Below are positions 35,841 to 45,594 of a stretch of DNA of 64,000 bases, piece after piece. The position numbers were made by a program, and so were the translations under genes. How positions within the stretch are numbered: the stretch's first letter is position 1; each line of letters begins with the position of its first letter. The notes under the pieces are model-generated. The model made no database searches. It had not been told where the DNA came from and saw nothing but the letters and a program-made list of their open reading frames with translations. Source of the DNA: Alphaproteobacteria bacterium (GTDB lineage Bacteria; Pseudomonadota; Alphaproteobacteria; Caulobacterales; Caulobacteraceae); contig JANYET010000074.1 in assembly GCA_025359785.1 (NCBI GenBank), forward strand, positions 1-64,000. Reading direction: 5' to 3'.

Positions 35841-36728
35841 GTGGCCGACGATACCGCCTACACCCCGCCGAAGGTCTGGGCCTGGAACAAGGACGCCGGC
35901 GGGCGCTTCGCCGCGATCAACCGGCCGATCGCCGGGCCGACCCACGAGAAAGAGCTGCCGGTCGGCCGCCATCCCCTTCAGCTCTATTCCCTGGGCACGC
36001 CCAACGGGGTGAAGGTGACCGTCATGCTGGAGGAGCTGCTGGCGCTCGGCCACACCGGGGCGGAGTACGACGCCTGGCTGATCAACATCGGGGCCGGCGA
36101 CCAGTTCGGGTCTGGCTTCGTGGCGATCAATCCGAACTCGAAGATCCCGGCGCTGCTGGACCGCTCAGGGCCCAAGCCGATCCGGGTGTTCGAATCCGGC
36201 GCGATCCTGATCTATCTGGCGGAGAAGTTCGGAAACGCCTTCCTGCCGACCGAGCCGGCCGCGCGGGCCGAGTGCCTGTCGTGGGTGATGTGGCTGATGG
36301 CCTCGGCGCCCTTCCTGGGTGGCGGCTTCGGCCACTTCTACGCCTATGCGCCGACCAAGATCGAATACGCCATCGACCGCTACGCCATGGAGGCCAAGCG
36401 CCAGATGGACGTGCTGGACCGCCGCCTTGGCGAGAGCCGCTATCTCGGCGGTGAGGACTACACCATCGCCGACATGGCCGTCTGGCCCTGGTACGGCGCG
36501 CTGGCCAAGGGGGTGGTCTACGACGCCGGCGAGTTCCTCGGCGTGGCCGACTACAAGAACGTTCAGCGCTGGACGGACGAGATCGCCCAGCGCCCGGCGG
36601 TGAAGCGCGGCCGGATGGTCAACCGCACGTTTGGCGAGCCGTCCAGCCAGCTGCGCGAACGCCACGAGGCCAGCGATTTCGAGACCCGGACCGAAGACAA
36701 GCTCGCGCCCGCGAAGGCGGATGGCTAA
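35841..36728 (+). CDS. yghU: Glutathione-dependent disulfide-bond oxidoreductase (YghU-type GST)
   Basis: A 295-residue glutathione transferase superfamily protein of the nu class. The N-terminal extension (PPKVWAWNKDAGGRFAAINRP) and LYSLGTPNGVKVTVMLEE are typical of YghU/YfcG, which bind two glutathiones and reduce disulfides. The thioredoxin-like domain contains NPNSKIPALLD and FESGAILIYLAEKF, and the helical C-terminal domain has YTIADMAVWPWYG. The start is GTG 35841 with AGGAG at seven bases. It is followed 52 bp later by an SDR gene on the same strand. Confidence 0.92.
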   Translation: MADDTAYTPPKVWAWNKDAGGRFAAINRPIAGPTHEKELPVGRHPLQLYSLGTPNGVKVTVMLEELLALGHTGAEYDAWLINIGAGDQFGSGFVAINPNSKIPALLDRSGPKPIRVFESGAILIYLAEKFGNAFLPTEPAARAECLSWVMWLMASAPFLGGGFGHFYAYAPTKIEYAIDRYAMEAKRQMDVLDRRLGESRYLGGEDYTIADMAVWPWYGALAKGVVYDAGEFLGVADYKNVQRWTDEIAQRPAVKRGRMVNRTFGEPSSQLRERHEASDFETRTEDKLAPAKADG

Positions 36729-36780
36729 GGCTGGCGGCTAAAGGCTTTCAGAACAGGCGCGGGCGGAGGGAACAAGGGTC

Positions 36781-37545
36781 ATGGACCTCAAGGACAAGAT
36801 CATCGTGGTGACTGGCGCGGCGAGCGGCATCGGCCGCGCGCTGGCGGTGCGGTTCGCCGCCGAGGGCGCCAAGCTGGTGGTCTGCGCCGACCGCGACGAG
36901 CCGGGCGCCCAGGCGACCGCCAAGCTGATGGGCGGCGTGGCGGCCAAGGTGGACGTCTCGAAGGAGGCCGACATCCAGGGCCTGATCGAAAGCGTCGAGA
37001 GGGACCACGGACCGATCGACCTGTTCTGCTCCAACGCCGGCATCGGCGTGGGCGGCGGGGCCGAGACGCCCGACGCCGACTGGCAGCGGATCTGGGACAT
37101 CAACGTCATGGCCCACGTCTGGGCCGCGCGGCATCTCGTCCCGCTGATGGCGGCACGGGGCGGCGGCTATCTGCTGAACACATCCTCGGCGGCCGGCCTG
37201 CTCTCGCAGATCGGGTCGGCGCCCTATGCGGTGACCAAGCATGCGGCCGTCGGCCTGGCCGAATGGCTGGCGATCACCCACGGCGACCAGGGCATCAAGG
37301 TCTCGGTGCTCTGTCCGCAGGCGGTGCGCACGGCGATGACCGCCGGCAACCCGGACGGCGTCGCCAGCATCGACGGGATGATGGAGCCGGAGGTGCTGGC
37401 CGAAGCCGTCGTCGCGGGGCTCGCAACGGAGACCTTCCTGATCCTGCCGCACCCCGAGGTGATCACCTACATGCGCAACAAGACCGGCGACTACGACCGC
37501 TGGATCGGCGGCATGCGCAAGCTGAACCGGCGGTTCCAGGGCTAG
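36781..37545 (+). CDS. Short-chain dehydrogenase/reductase
   Basis: A 254-residue classical SDR. It has the cofactor motif TGAASGIGRALA, the NAG motif (SNAGIGVG), the catalytic serine in LLNTSSAAG and YAVTKHAAVG with the Tyr-x3-Lys pair. An acidic residue after strand 2 (VVCADRDEP) points to NAD rather than NADP. The substrate is unknown. The start is ATG 36781, and it may be cotranscribed with the GST. Confidence 0.9.
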   Translation: MDLKDKIIVVTGAASGIGRALAVRFAAEGAKLVVCADRDEPGAQATAKLMGGVAAKVDVSKEADIQGLIESVERDHGPIDLFCSNAGIGVGGGAETPDADWQRIWDINVMAHVWAARHLVPLMAARGGGYLLNTSSAAGLLSQIGSAPYAVTKHAAVGLAEWLAITHGDQGIKVSVLCPQAVRTAMTAGNPDGVASIDGMMEPEVLAEAVVAGLATETFLILPHPEVITYMRNKTGDYDRWIGGMRKLNRRFQG

Positions 37546-37700
37546 AGACCCTCCGCAGCGCGGTCGCCGGGTCCGCGGCCAAAGCGCCAATCGCGTCTGA
37601 GACGGCGTTCCGCACAGCGGAGTCGGTAAAACGAGGGCTGGGCGCTCGGGCCGCGGAGCGCCATCCTCCTGGCCGCCGCAAGGCGCTGAGGAGACACGTC

Positions 37701-39656
37701 ATGAAACCTGCGCCGGTGCTGCTCGCGCTGCTGTTGACGACCAGCCTGGCCGCGCTGGGCGGCGTGGGTGCGATCGGCGCCAAGGCGGCCGCCCCGGCGA
37801 GCACCGCGCCGGCCACAAGCCCCACGGAAACCGCCCCGGGGCATGGCCCGGCCGACCGGCGGGTCTATTTCGGCGAGCTGCACCTGCACACCACGATGTC
37901 CTTCGACGCCTGGACCTTCGGCACCAAGGTGACGCCGGACGAGGCCTACAGGTTCGCCCGCGGCGAGACCGTGATGATCTCACCCACCCAGCTCGCCCAG
38001 GAGCAGGGGCGCACCAGCGCCGCGCCCGTTCCGGCAAGGCGCGCCTGGCCGCTCGATTTCGCGGCGGTGACCGACCATGCCGAGTATCTGGGCGCGGTCG
38101 CCCAGCTCGAAAACCCGGACAGTGTCTTCGCCAGGACCGGCATCGGCCAGCGGCTGAAAACCGGCGGGCGCGCCGCCTTCTTCGCGGCGGGCGAGGCCAT
38201 GCGCGGGGTCAACAACGAGACCTCAGCCGATCTCAAGGCCGCCGCGCAGGCGGCGAACGGCTGGAGCGTCGAGATCAAGGCGGTGAACGACAACTACCAG
38301 CCGGGCAAGTTCACGACGCTGCTGGCCTACGAGTGGACCTCGACGCCGGGCCGGGGCGTGCACATGCACCGCAACGTGATCTTCAATTCCAACACGGCGC
38401 CGGCGCCGTTCACCTCGGTGGATTCCAACAATCCGGTGGATCTGTGGACCTTCATGGACGGGGTGCGGCGCGGCGGGCTGGACGTGCTGGCGATCCCGCA
38501 CAATTCGAACCTGTCGGATGGCCTCGAGTTCGACTGGAACGGCTATGACGGCAAGCCCATCGACCGGGCCCGCGCCCTGCAGCAGGCCCGCAACGAGCCG
38601 CTGGTGGAAATAGCCCAGACCAAGGGGACGTCGGAGACCACGCCGGAGCTATCGCCCAGCGACGAGTTCGCCAACTTCGAGATCATGGACCGGGTCTACG
38701 CGGGCGAGGCTGGGCCCCGGCAACATGGCTCCTATGTCCGCGAAGGCTATGGGCGCGGCCTGGTGCTGCAGTCGAAGCTGGGCGCCAATCCCTTCAAGAT
38801 GGGGATGGTCGGCGCCTCTGACATCCACAACGGCCTGAGCGTCAGCGACGAGAAATCCACCGGTCCCTCGTCCAACGGCCTCGACCAGAAGACCATGGGG
38901 ATCACCGGCCAGAAGCTGCGCGCCGCGCTGGGCTTGATCGGCGACGGCGAGGCCGTGCGCCCGAACGGCCAGCGGGAGAACGATCCCCTACAGTTCGCCT
39001 CGGCTGGCATCACCGGCGTCTGGGCGGAGGAGAACACCCGGGCGGCGATCTTCGCGGCGCTGAAGCGCAAGGAGACCTTCGCGACCTCTGGCACACGGAT
39101 CCGGGTGCGGATGTTCGGCGGCTGGACGTTCGGCCCGCAGGCGATGGCCGCCAGGGACTGGGTGGCCCAGGCCTATGCGCACGGCACGCCCATGGGCGGC
39201 GACCTGAGCGCGCCTGCGGGCAAGACCTCGCCGCGGTTCGCGATCCAGGCGCTGAAAGATCCGACCGGCGCGAACCTCGACCGCATTCAGATCGTCAAGG
39301 TCTGGCTCACCGCCGACGGGTTCAAGGAAAAGGTGTTCGACGCGGTGCTGTCGGGCGGCCGCACGGTCGACCCGAATACCGGCAAGGCGCCGCCGGTGGG
39401 CAATACGGTCGATCTGAAAACCGGCGCCTACGACAACACCATCGGAGCCAGGATGCTGAGCGCGGTGTGGCGCGACCCGGCGTTCGACGCCAAGACACCG
39501 GCGGTCTACTACGCCCGCGTGCTGGAGGTCCCAACGCCCCGGTGGAGCACGCTGACCGCGATCGCCAACCACCTGCCGATCCCGGCCAAGGCGCCCGCGA
39601 CGATCCAGGAACGGGCCTGGACCTCGCCGATCTGGTACACGCCCCCATCGATTTGA
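37701..39656 (+). CDS. Exported DUF3604 domain protein
   Basis: A 651-residue protein starting at ATG 37701 with GAGGAG upstream. It has a signal peptide (MKPAPVLLALLLTTSLAALG) and a threonine/proline-rich linker. The DUF3604 domain (PHP-like metal hydrolase fold) follows: YFGELHLHTTMSFDAW with an HxH pair, FAAVTDHAEYLG and LAIPHNSNLSDG. These conserved metal-ligand type residues suggest an active periplasmic hydrolase of unknown substrate. The gene is followed by the AT-rich block at 39657. Confidence 0.85.
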   Translation: MKPAPVLLALLLTTSLAALGGVGAIGAKAAAPASTAPATSPTETAPGHGPADRRVYFGELHLHTTMSFDAWTFGTKVTPDEAYRFARGETVMISPTQLAQEQGRTSAAPVPARRAWPLDFAAVTDHAEYLGAVAQLENPDSVFARTGIGQRLKTGGRAAFFAAGEAMRGVNNETSADLKAAAQAANGWSVEIKAVNDNYQPGKFTTLLAYEWTSTPGRGVHMHRNVIFNSNTAPAPFTSVDSNNPVDLWTFMDGVRRGGLDVLAIPHNSNLSDGLEFDWNGYDGKPIDRARALQQARNEPLVEIAQTKGTSETTPELSPSDEFANFEIMDRVYAGEAGPRQHGSYVREGYGRGLVLQSKLGANPFKMGMVGASDIHNGLSVSDEKSTGPSSNGLDQKTMGITGQKLRAALGLIGDGEAVRPNGQRENDPLQFASAGITGVWAEENTRAAIFAALKRKETFATSGTRIRVRMFGGWTFGPQAMAARDWVAQAYAHGTPMGGDLSAPAGKTSPRFAIQALKDPTGANLDRIQIVKVWLTADGFKEKVFDAVLSGGRTVDPNTGKAPPVGNTVDLKTGAYDNTIGARMLSAVWRDPAFDAKTPAVYYARVLEVPTPRWSTLTAIANHLPIPAKAPATIQERAWTSPIWYTPPSI

Positions 39657-39946
39657 ATCGAAATGCGACGATATCGAGAAATATTTTGATAGATATACTC
39701 TATAAAATTACAGCAAAATAAGAACAAGATGAGATCTCAAGGCCGATAAAAAATGGTATTTTACTATATATTGATTTCTCTATACAAGAGTTTTCCTTGT
39801 TATTTATTTTGTAAATTAACATAGTATATCGCAATTAATTCGGGATATTTGTGGTTTACGGATTTTAACTGAAATTATATTCAGAGGTTTAACCTCTCTC
39901 TGCGATCTTCCCTCGCATGTCGGACAAGACCGGCTGGGGGATTGCT
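39657..39946. promoter_or_regulatory. Strongly AT-rich upstream block of the subtilase autotransporter
   Basis: 290 bp of DNA at roughly 30 % GC by hand count over most of its length, flanked by genes of about 65-70 % GC. It has no gene. Near its end is the 15-bp palindrome AGAGGTTTAACCTCT (39883-39897), about 50 bp before the ATG 39947. It probably contains the promoter and operator of the protease gene. Foreign origin or silencing by a nucleoid protein is possible. Confidence 0.6.
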
Positions 39947-42922
39947 ATGTTTCGGGACCAACAGACCCATCGCGGCGGCGTTCGGTTAGCGGCGCTGGCG
40001 AGCGTGTCGGCGGTGGCCATCGCGTTCGCCCAGCCGGCCTCGGCCCAGCTTCTGGGCAGCCTGCTGAAGCCGTCGCCGACCCCGACCCCGACCCCGAGCC
40101 CGGCTCCGAGCACCGCCGCGCCCGCGCCCACCCCCAATCCGGTCAAGCCGCTCTACGGCAACATCAAGCCGTTCTACGGCGACGTGGATCCGTCCTACGG
40201 GAACCTCAAGCCGTTCTACGGCAATCTGAAGCCCTTCTACGGGAACCTGAAGCCGTTCTGGGGCAACCTGAAGCCGTTCTGGGGCGACACCGGCGCGTTC
40301 TACGGCGACCTGAAGTCCTTCTGGGGCGTCACGGTCCCGACGGTGGGCGCCGGCGCGCCGAACTATCTGGCGATCGGCGACTTCTGGACCAACGCCGGCG
40401 GCAGCTGGGACCAGCTGTTCACCACCTGGAGCCCGCAGACCGGCGCCGCGGACTATGGCGCGGCGACCACCCAGCTGAAGGCGCTCGTCGACAGCTCGCG
40501 CACCTTCTGGAACTCGGCCGTGCAGGCCAAGACCGGCAAGAGCTTCGATGACGGCTTCGCCAACACGGTGCTCGCCAAGTACGGCTTGAACCTCGCCGAC
40601 CCGACGTCGCTGTCGAAGCTGGACCAGACCGACCAGGCCCTGTTCTTCCTGGATTGGTACGACGGCCTGATGAACTTCTCCGGCGCCGACCACGTCGACT
40701 GGTGGATGAAATCGGTCAACTGGACACCCGCCCTGACGCAACAGCAGGGCAATGGGACCCACACCATCGTCGGCCTGCTGGACATGACCGTGGCTGGCGA
40801 TGCGACGCTGACCAAGTCGATCGTCAAGGCGAACGGCATCTCCGACTTCACCAATGGCCACGGCGCGGCGGTGGCGAGCCTGATCATCGGCCCGCACGAC
40901 GGCCAGGGCACCATGGGCATCGCGCCCGGCGCCCAGGTCGTGGCCTACAACCCCTTCGACGCCACCGGCACCGCCGGCTGGACCGACATCACCAACGGGG
41001 TGCAGATGCTGAAGGCGAGCGGCGCCAGCGTCGTGAACATGTCGCTGGGCGTTCCCGGCTCGACCTTCGACCCGGGCTGGAACAACGTCTTCACCGACCT
41101 GAAGGTGCTGCTGACGCTGAAGAACACCGTCTTCGTGTTCGCGGCCGGCAACGACGGCGTCGTCCAAACCAAGGACATCAACTGGACCCCGCTGCTGAAG
41201 CCCGGCTTCATCGTGGTGGGCTCGGTGGACGTCACCGGAAAAATCTCCAACTTCTCCAACACCCCGGGCTCGGCCTGCCTGACGGCGGCCGTGGGCCTCT
41301 GCCTCGGCGACTACCTGCGCGACCATTTCATCGTGGCGCCGGGCGAGATGATCCTGGTCTCCGACGGCCATGGCGGCGTGATCCGCGAAAGCGGCACCTC
41401 GTTCGCCGCCCCGCTGGTCTCCGGCGCCATCGCGCTGCTGCAGAACCGCTGGCCCTGGCTCGCCAACTACCCCGTCGAGACGGTGAAGATCATCCTCGAC
41501 AGCGCCAAGGACCTGGGCGCGCCGGGTGTGGACGACGTCTACGGCCACGGCGAGCTGGACGTCACGGCCTCGCAGTCGCCGCTGAACTTCAACAACCTGA
41601 CCTGGTACGCGGTGGACGCCAGCGGCAAGAAGACGGCCCAGTCGCGCCAGGCCGTGCTGACCGCCTACACGACCCAAAGCCAGAGCACCTGGGACGCCAA
41701 GGGCGCCTATTTCTACGCCTTCGAGGCGATTGGCGCGACCCAGCGCGACTTCGCGATCCCGCTGTCGGCGAAGCTGATCGGCCAGAACGTGACCACGGCC
41801 AATGGTTCGCAGGACCAGTTCCAGGCCTATCTGCTGTCGCGGATGGACGCCTGGGCGACGGGCGCCACGGCCAAGAGTTCCAACGGCTTCGCGGCCTTCA
41901 ATGGCTTCAACTCCATGGAGACCCAGGTCGCCAACCGCTGGGGCGCCGACATGACGCTGACGCTGGCGCCGCGCGGGAAGCGCCAGGGCTTCGTCGACGA
42001 CGGCCCCGACTTCCAGTCCTCGCTGAAGGTGCAGGGCGAGAAGGCCCATCTGATGTTCGGCTATGGCGACGGCGCGCCCGCGCTGGCCGCCTTCGGGGCC
42101 GGCGCCGGCTTCACCCAGTCGGCCGACTATGATGCGACCCGTGGCGGCGCCAACGTGCTGCTGGGCCTGGCGTCGGGCGGCGGCTACGCGGGCTGGGGCT
42201 ACAAGCTCTCGAACCGGCTGGAGGTCTCGGCCGGCATCCTGGAGCGCAGCGAGCGCCGCGACACGAACCTGTTGCCGATGCTGCGCCGGTCGGGCGCGGC
42301 GAGCGACACCTATCAGGCCGGCGCTCAGATCATGAGCCTGAACTACCGACCCACCGACGCGCTGACGTTGAGCGCCGGCTACACCCATCTGCACGAAGCC
42401 ACCGGACTGCTGGGCATCCAGTCGCTCGACCCGGCGGATTTCGGCAACGGCTCGACCACGGACGGCTACAGCCTGGGCTTCAACTGGGCGGTCTCGCCGA
42501 AGCTCTCGTTCGTCGGCATGGGCACGCTGGGTCACACCCGTCAGACCGACGGCAGCCAGCAACTGGCGGTCAGCCGCGACGGCCTGACCACGTCGTCCTA
42601 CGAGGCGGGCGTGCAGGGCAAGGATCTGTTCCGCAAGGGCGACCGCCTGCAGTTGACCGTCTCGCAGCCGATGGTGATCGAGCGCGGCGCGCTCAAGCTG
42701 ACCGGCGTCGAAGTGGTCGACCGCGACACCGGAGAACTGGGTGTCGTGACCCACGACATCAACATCTCCGGCCAGCGGCGGATCGCGGGCGAGGCGCTCT
42801 ATGCCTTCCCGGTGCAGAAGGGCGACGGCTACGTGGCGCTGTTCGGCCGCGCCGAGACGCTGACCAACGCGGGCCAGGCGCAGGCCTACACCGCCGGCGC
42901 GCGCTATCGCCTGCGCTTCTAG
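39947..42922 (+). CDS. Subtilisin-type (S8) serine protease autotransporter with aromatic heptad repeats
   Basis: A 991-residue protein. ATG 39947 follows GGGGGA; an upstream ATG at 39917 lacks a Shine-Dalgarno. The signal peptide ends at PASAQ, then comes a Pro-Thr-Ser linker. Residues 69-131 are nine heptads of consensus F-(Y/W)-G-(N/D)-(L/I/V)-K-P. The S8 catalytic triad is visible: Asp279 (VGLLDMTV), His305 (NGHGAAVAS) and Ser485 (SGTSFAAPLVSGA). The last 300 residues alternate polar and aromatic strands and end with YRLRF, like an autotransporter barrel. It probably reaches the cell surface. The role of the heptads is unknown. Confidence 0.87.
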   Translation: MFRDQQTHRGGVRLAALASVSAVAIAFAQPASAQLLGSLLKPSPTPTPTPSPAPSTAAPAPTPNPVKPLYGNIKPFYGDVDPSYGNLKPFYGNLKPFYGNLKPFWGNLKPFWGDTGAFYGDLKSFWGVTVPTVGAGAPNYLAIGDFWTNAGGSWDQLFTTWSPQTGAADYGAATTQLKALVDSSRTFWNSAVQAKTGKSFDDGFANTVLAKYGLNLADPTSLSKLDQTDQALFFLDWYDGLMNFSGADHVDWWMKSVNWTPALTQQQGNGTHTIVGLLDMTVAGDATLTKSIVKANGISDFTNGHGAAVASLIIGPHDGQGTMGIAPGAQVVAYNPFDATGTAGWTDITNGVQMLKASGASVVNMSLGVPGSTFDPGWNNVFTDLKVLLTLKNTVFVFAAGNDGVVQTKDINWTPLLKPGFIVVGSVDVTGKISNFSNTPGSACLTAAVGLCLGDYLRDHFIVAPGEMILVSDGHGGVIRESGTSFAAPLVSGAIALLQNRWPWLANYPVETVKIILDSAKDLGAPGVDDVYGHGELDVTASQSPLNFNNLTWYAVDASGKKTAQSRQAVLTAYTTQSQSTWDAKGAYFYAFEAIGATQRDFAIPLSAKLIGQNVTTANGSQDQFQAYLLSRMDAWATGATAKSSNGFAAFNGFNSMETQVANRWGADMTLTLAPRGKRQGFVDDGPDFQSSLKVQGEKAHLMFGYGDGAPALAAFGAGAGFTQSADYDATRGGANVLLGLASGGGYAGWGYKLSNRLEVSAGILERSERRDTNLLPMLRRSGAASDTYQAGAQIMSLNYRPTDALTLSAGYTHLHEATGLLGIQSLDPADFGNGSTTDGYSLGFNWAVSPKLSFVGMGTLGHTRQTDGSQQLAVSRDGLTTSSYEAGVQGKDLFRKGDRLQLTVSQPMVIERGALKLTGVEVVDRDTGELGVVTHDINISGQRRIAGEALYAFPVQKGDGYVALFGRAETLTNAGQAQAYTAGARYRLRF
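40151..40339 (+). repeat. Nine tandem heptad-coding repeats (21 bp each)
   Basis: Nine in-frame 21-bp units encode LYGNIKP, FYGDVDP, SYGNLKP, FYGNLKP (twice), FWGNLKP, FWGDTGA, FYGDLKS and FWGVTVP. Neighbouring units are nearly identical at the DNA level (TTCTACGGCAATCTGAAGCC type), which suggests recent slippage or unit exchange inside the gene. Confidence 0.9.
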
Positions 42923-42961
42923 GGTCGATTGACACCCGAGGGGGCTTTAGAGGCGCCTTAA

Positions 42962-42978
42962 AGGTTAGCGGCTAACCT
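42962..42978. promoter_or_regulatory. 17-bp palindrome upstream of the histidine kinase
   Basis: AGGTTAG-CGG-CTAACCT, perfect apart from its 3-base centre, lies 29 bp before the kinase ATG and 40 bp after the protease stop. It could be an operator at the kinase promoter or a short hairpin in the read-through transcript. Confidence 0.45.
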
Positions 42979-43007
42979 GGCGGGCTGAGTTCCGCGGGGG
43001 AGCGGCG

Positions 43008-45506
43008 ATGATTTCTCGACGACTGGCCGCCGTCGCCGCCGCAGCGCTTCTGCTGGCCGCGTCCACCGCCGCGCGCGCCGCGGCGCCCGAAACCGCGCCC
43101 AAGCCCGCGCCGGCCGACGCCTTCGACGCCTCAGTCGCGGCCGCCAAGTCCGCGATGATGGCCGATCCGCGCGCCGGGCTGAAGGGCGCGCTGGCCGCCC
43201 TGGATCTGGCGCACAGTCAGGCGGGCAATCCGAAACAGGCCGAGCACGTGGCGACCGCCCAGTGGCTGGAAGCCTCGGCGCTGCTGCGCCTCAACCGCCT
43301 GGACGAAGCCGGCCCAGTGATCGCGCAAGGCCTGGCGACGGCCGCGGCGCGGGCGCCCGACAGCAAGCTGCACGGCGACCTGATGATGGCCCAGGCCGAC
43401 TACCTCGGCATGACGGGTGATGTGCAGAAGGCGCTGGCGGGCTTGCAGTCCGCCTACCGCATCTTTGGCAAGGCCAAGCAGCCACGCAGCCAGGCCATGG
43501 CGCTGCAGTATATCGGTTCGATCTACCAGGACGCCGGCGACTACGCGAAGGTGCTGGAATATTACGCCCAGTCGGCCGACCTCTATCCGGCGGACCTGGC
43601 GCTGCTGATCGCGGCCGAAAACAACATCGGCCGCGCGCTGCAGTTTCAGAAAAAATATGCCGAGGCGGCTGCCGAGTTCGAAAAAGCGCTGCTGATCGCG
43701 CGCAAGATGCATTCGACCCAGCTCGAGATCGAGGTGCTGACCAACCTGGCGGCCTCGGAGGTTCAGTGGGGCCGGCTCGACCAGGCTCAGCGGCACCTGG
43801 GCGAAAGCCAGCGGCTGGCGCAGAGCGATCCGTCGGGCCACGACGAGCTGCCGTTCATCCATGGCGTCGCGGCGCAGCTTCAGCTGGCGCGGCATCAGCC
43901 GAAGGCCGCCGCCCAGGAGCTCGCCCACACCTTCCAGGGCGTCGATCTGACGGCCAGCCCCGCGCCGTTCCGCGACTTCCACGAGACCGCCTACCAGGCG
44001 TTCACGGCGCTGCACGACGACCCGCGGGCGCTGGCCCATCTGCGGGCCTTCAAGCGCCTGGATGACCAGACCCGCGATCTGGCGGCCTCCACCACCGCGG
44101 CCCTGATGTCGGCGCAGTTCGACTTCGCCAACCAGAAGACCCGCATCGCCCAATTGAAGGCCGGTGAGCTGCAGCGCGACGTGGCCCTGGCCCGCTCACG
44201 CAACGTGATCACCACGGTCCTGCTGATCGGCTCGGTGATGATCGCGCTGCTGCTGGCCGTCAGCTTCCTGTCGATCCGCCGCAGCCGCAACGAGGTGCGC
44301 GCGGCCAACGGCAAGCTTTCGCAGGCCAACACGGCGCTGGAAAAGGCGCTGAAGGCCCGTACCGAGTTCCTGGCCACCACCAGTCACGAGATCCGCACCC
44401 CGTTGAACGGCGTGCTGGGCATGACCCAGGTGATCCTGGCGGGTGGCGCGCTCGACGCGGATACCCGCGCCAAGGTCACCCTGGTGCATGGCGCGGCCGA
44501 GACCATGCGGGCGCTTGTGGACGACATCCTCGACATGGCCCGCATCGAGACCGATGGGGTGACGCTGCGCGCCAGCGAGTTCGACCTGCCGCAGCTATGC
44601 CGTGAGACCACCAACCTGTGGCGCGAGCGAGCCGCCGCCAAGGGTCTGCAGGTGGTGCTGGACGCCGGCGCCGCGCCGCGCCGCATCGTGGAAGACCCCG
44701 GCCGCCTGCGGCAGATCCTGTTCAACCTGATGTCGAACGCCATCAAGTTCACGCAGGCGGGCTCCGTCACCCTGTGCGTCACCGTCGAGGCCGGCGCGGA
44801 GGGCGAGACCTTGGTGCTGGCCGTCGCTGACACCGGCGTCGGCATTCCGTCCGAGCAGCTGGAGGAGGTGTTCGAGTCCTTCCGTCAGGGCGATTCCAGC
44901 ACGACCCGCAGCTATGAGGGGACGGGCCTGGGGCTGGCGATCTGCCGCCGGCTGGCCCAGGCGATGGGCGGCGACGTGGCGCTGGACAGCGTCGTGGGCC
45001 GCGGCACCACGGTCAGCGTGCGCGTGCCGCTGACGCGGGCCGAGGTCCCGGCCTCCGACGAGATCGAGACCGCGCCGCGCGGCCTGGAAGGCTGCCGGGT
45101 GCTGATCTGCGACGGCAACCCGATGTCCCAGGCGGTGATCAAGACCGTGCTGCAACCGGTGACCCGCGGCATTGAGGCGGTCGACGGCTGGCAGGCGGCT
45201 CTCGTCGCCGGGCCGGAGGGCCGCTTTGACCTGATCCTGGCCGATGCCGCGGCCCTCGGCGCCGAGCGCCAGGCGAGACTGTCGGCGCTGCGCGAGCTGG
45301 CCGCCGCCGCGCCCAACGCCCTGATCGTGGTGATGACGCCGGAAGTCAGCGAAGACGAGGCCGGACGGCTGCTGGGAGCCGGCGCCGACCAGATCATCAA
45401 GAAGCCGATCGCGGCGTCGGCGCTCGCCGACGCGTTGCGCCAGGGCTTCAACTCTCGCGCAATCGTCGCGACTGGCGCCTCAGACCTGGTTGTTTCCGCC
45501 CGATAA
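43008..45506 (+). CDS. TPR-containing hybrid sensor histidine kinase
   Basis: An 832-residue protein. It has a signal peptide (RRLAAVAAAALLLAASTAARA), a periplasmic TPR-like helical region (about 35-390), one transmembrane helix (about 399-421) and a coiled coil. HisKA follows with His460 in TTSHEIRTPLNG, then HATPase_c (FNLMSNAIKFT, VADTGVGIP, GTGLGLAICRRL) and a C-terminal receiver (about 695-815). The receiver keeps the phosphoacceptor Asp746 (LILADAAA), Thr (VVMTPE) and Lys (IIKKPI), but the usual acidic pair reads CDGN. The start ATG 43008 follows GGGGGAG. The partner is probably the response regulator at 45595. Confidence 0.9.
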   Translation: MISRRLAAVAAAALLLAASTAARAAAPETAPKPAPADAFDASVAAAKSAMMADPRAGLKGALAALDLAHSQAGNPKQAEHVATAQWLEASALLRLNRLDEAGPVIAQGLATAAARAPDSKLHGDLMMAQADYLGMTGDVQKALAGLQSAYRIFGKAKQPRSQAMALQYIGSIYQDAGDYAKVLEYYAQSADLYPADLALLIAAENNIGRALQFQKKYAEAAAEFEKALLIARKMHSTQLEIEVLTNLAASEVQWGRLDQAQRHLGESQRLAQSDPSGHDELPFIHGVAAQLQLARHQPKAAAQELAHTFQGVDLTASPAPFRDFHETAYQAFTALHDDPRALAHLRAFKRLDDQTRDLAASTTAALMSAQFDFANQKTRIAQLKAGELQRDVALARSRNVITTVLLIGSVMIALLLAVSFLSIRRSRNEVRAANGKLSQANTALEKALKARTEFLATTSHEIRTPLNGVLGMTQVILAGGALDADTRAKVTLVHGAAETMRALVDDILDMARIETDGVTLRASEFDLPQLCRETTNLWRERAAAKGLQVVLDAGAAPRRIVEDPGRLRQILFNLMSNAIKFTQAGSVTLCVTVEAGAEGETLVLAVADTGVGIPSEQLEEVFESFRQGDSSTTRSYEGTGLGLAICRRLAQAMGGDVALDSVVGRGTTVSVRVPLTRAEVPASDEIETAPRGLEGCRVLICDGNPMSQAVIKTVLQPVTRGIEAVDGWQAALVAGPEGRFDLILADAAALGAERQARLSALRELAAAAPNALIVVMTPEVSEDEAGRLLGAGADQIIKKPIAASALADALRQGFNSRAIVATGASDLVVSAR

Positions 45507-45594
45507 TCAATCCCGCCTTAAGCTTGATCGTAGAGCATGCCGGCCAGTCGACGTAGGGCCATAGGCCTGCGCGCCGGCCCCAGGAGCGTCCGGA

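Noticed and set aside
39657..39946. The AT-rich block as a replication origin.
   Set aside because: No DnaA boxes, no CtrA box pairs and no origin-type neighbours such as hemE, dnaA or parAB were seen.
40151..40339. The regular repeats as a CRISPR array.
   Set aside because: The units are contiguous, 21 bp long, in frame and inside a good gene; there are no spacers and no cas genes.
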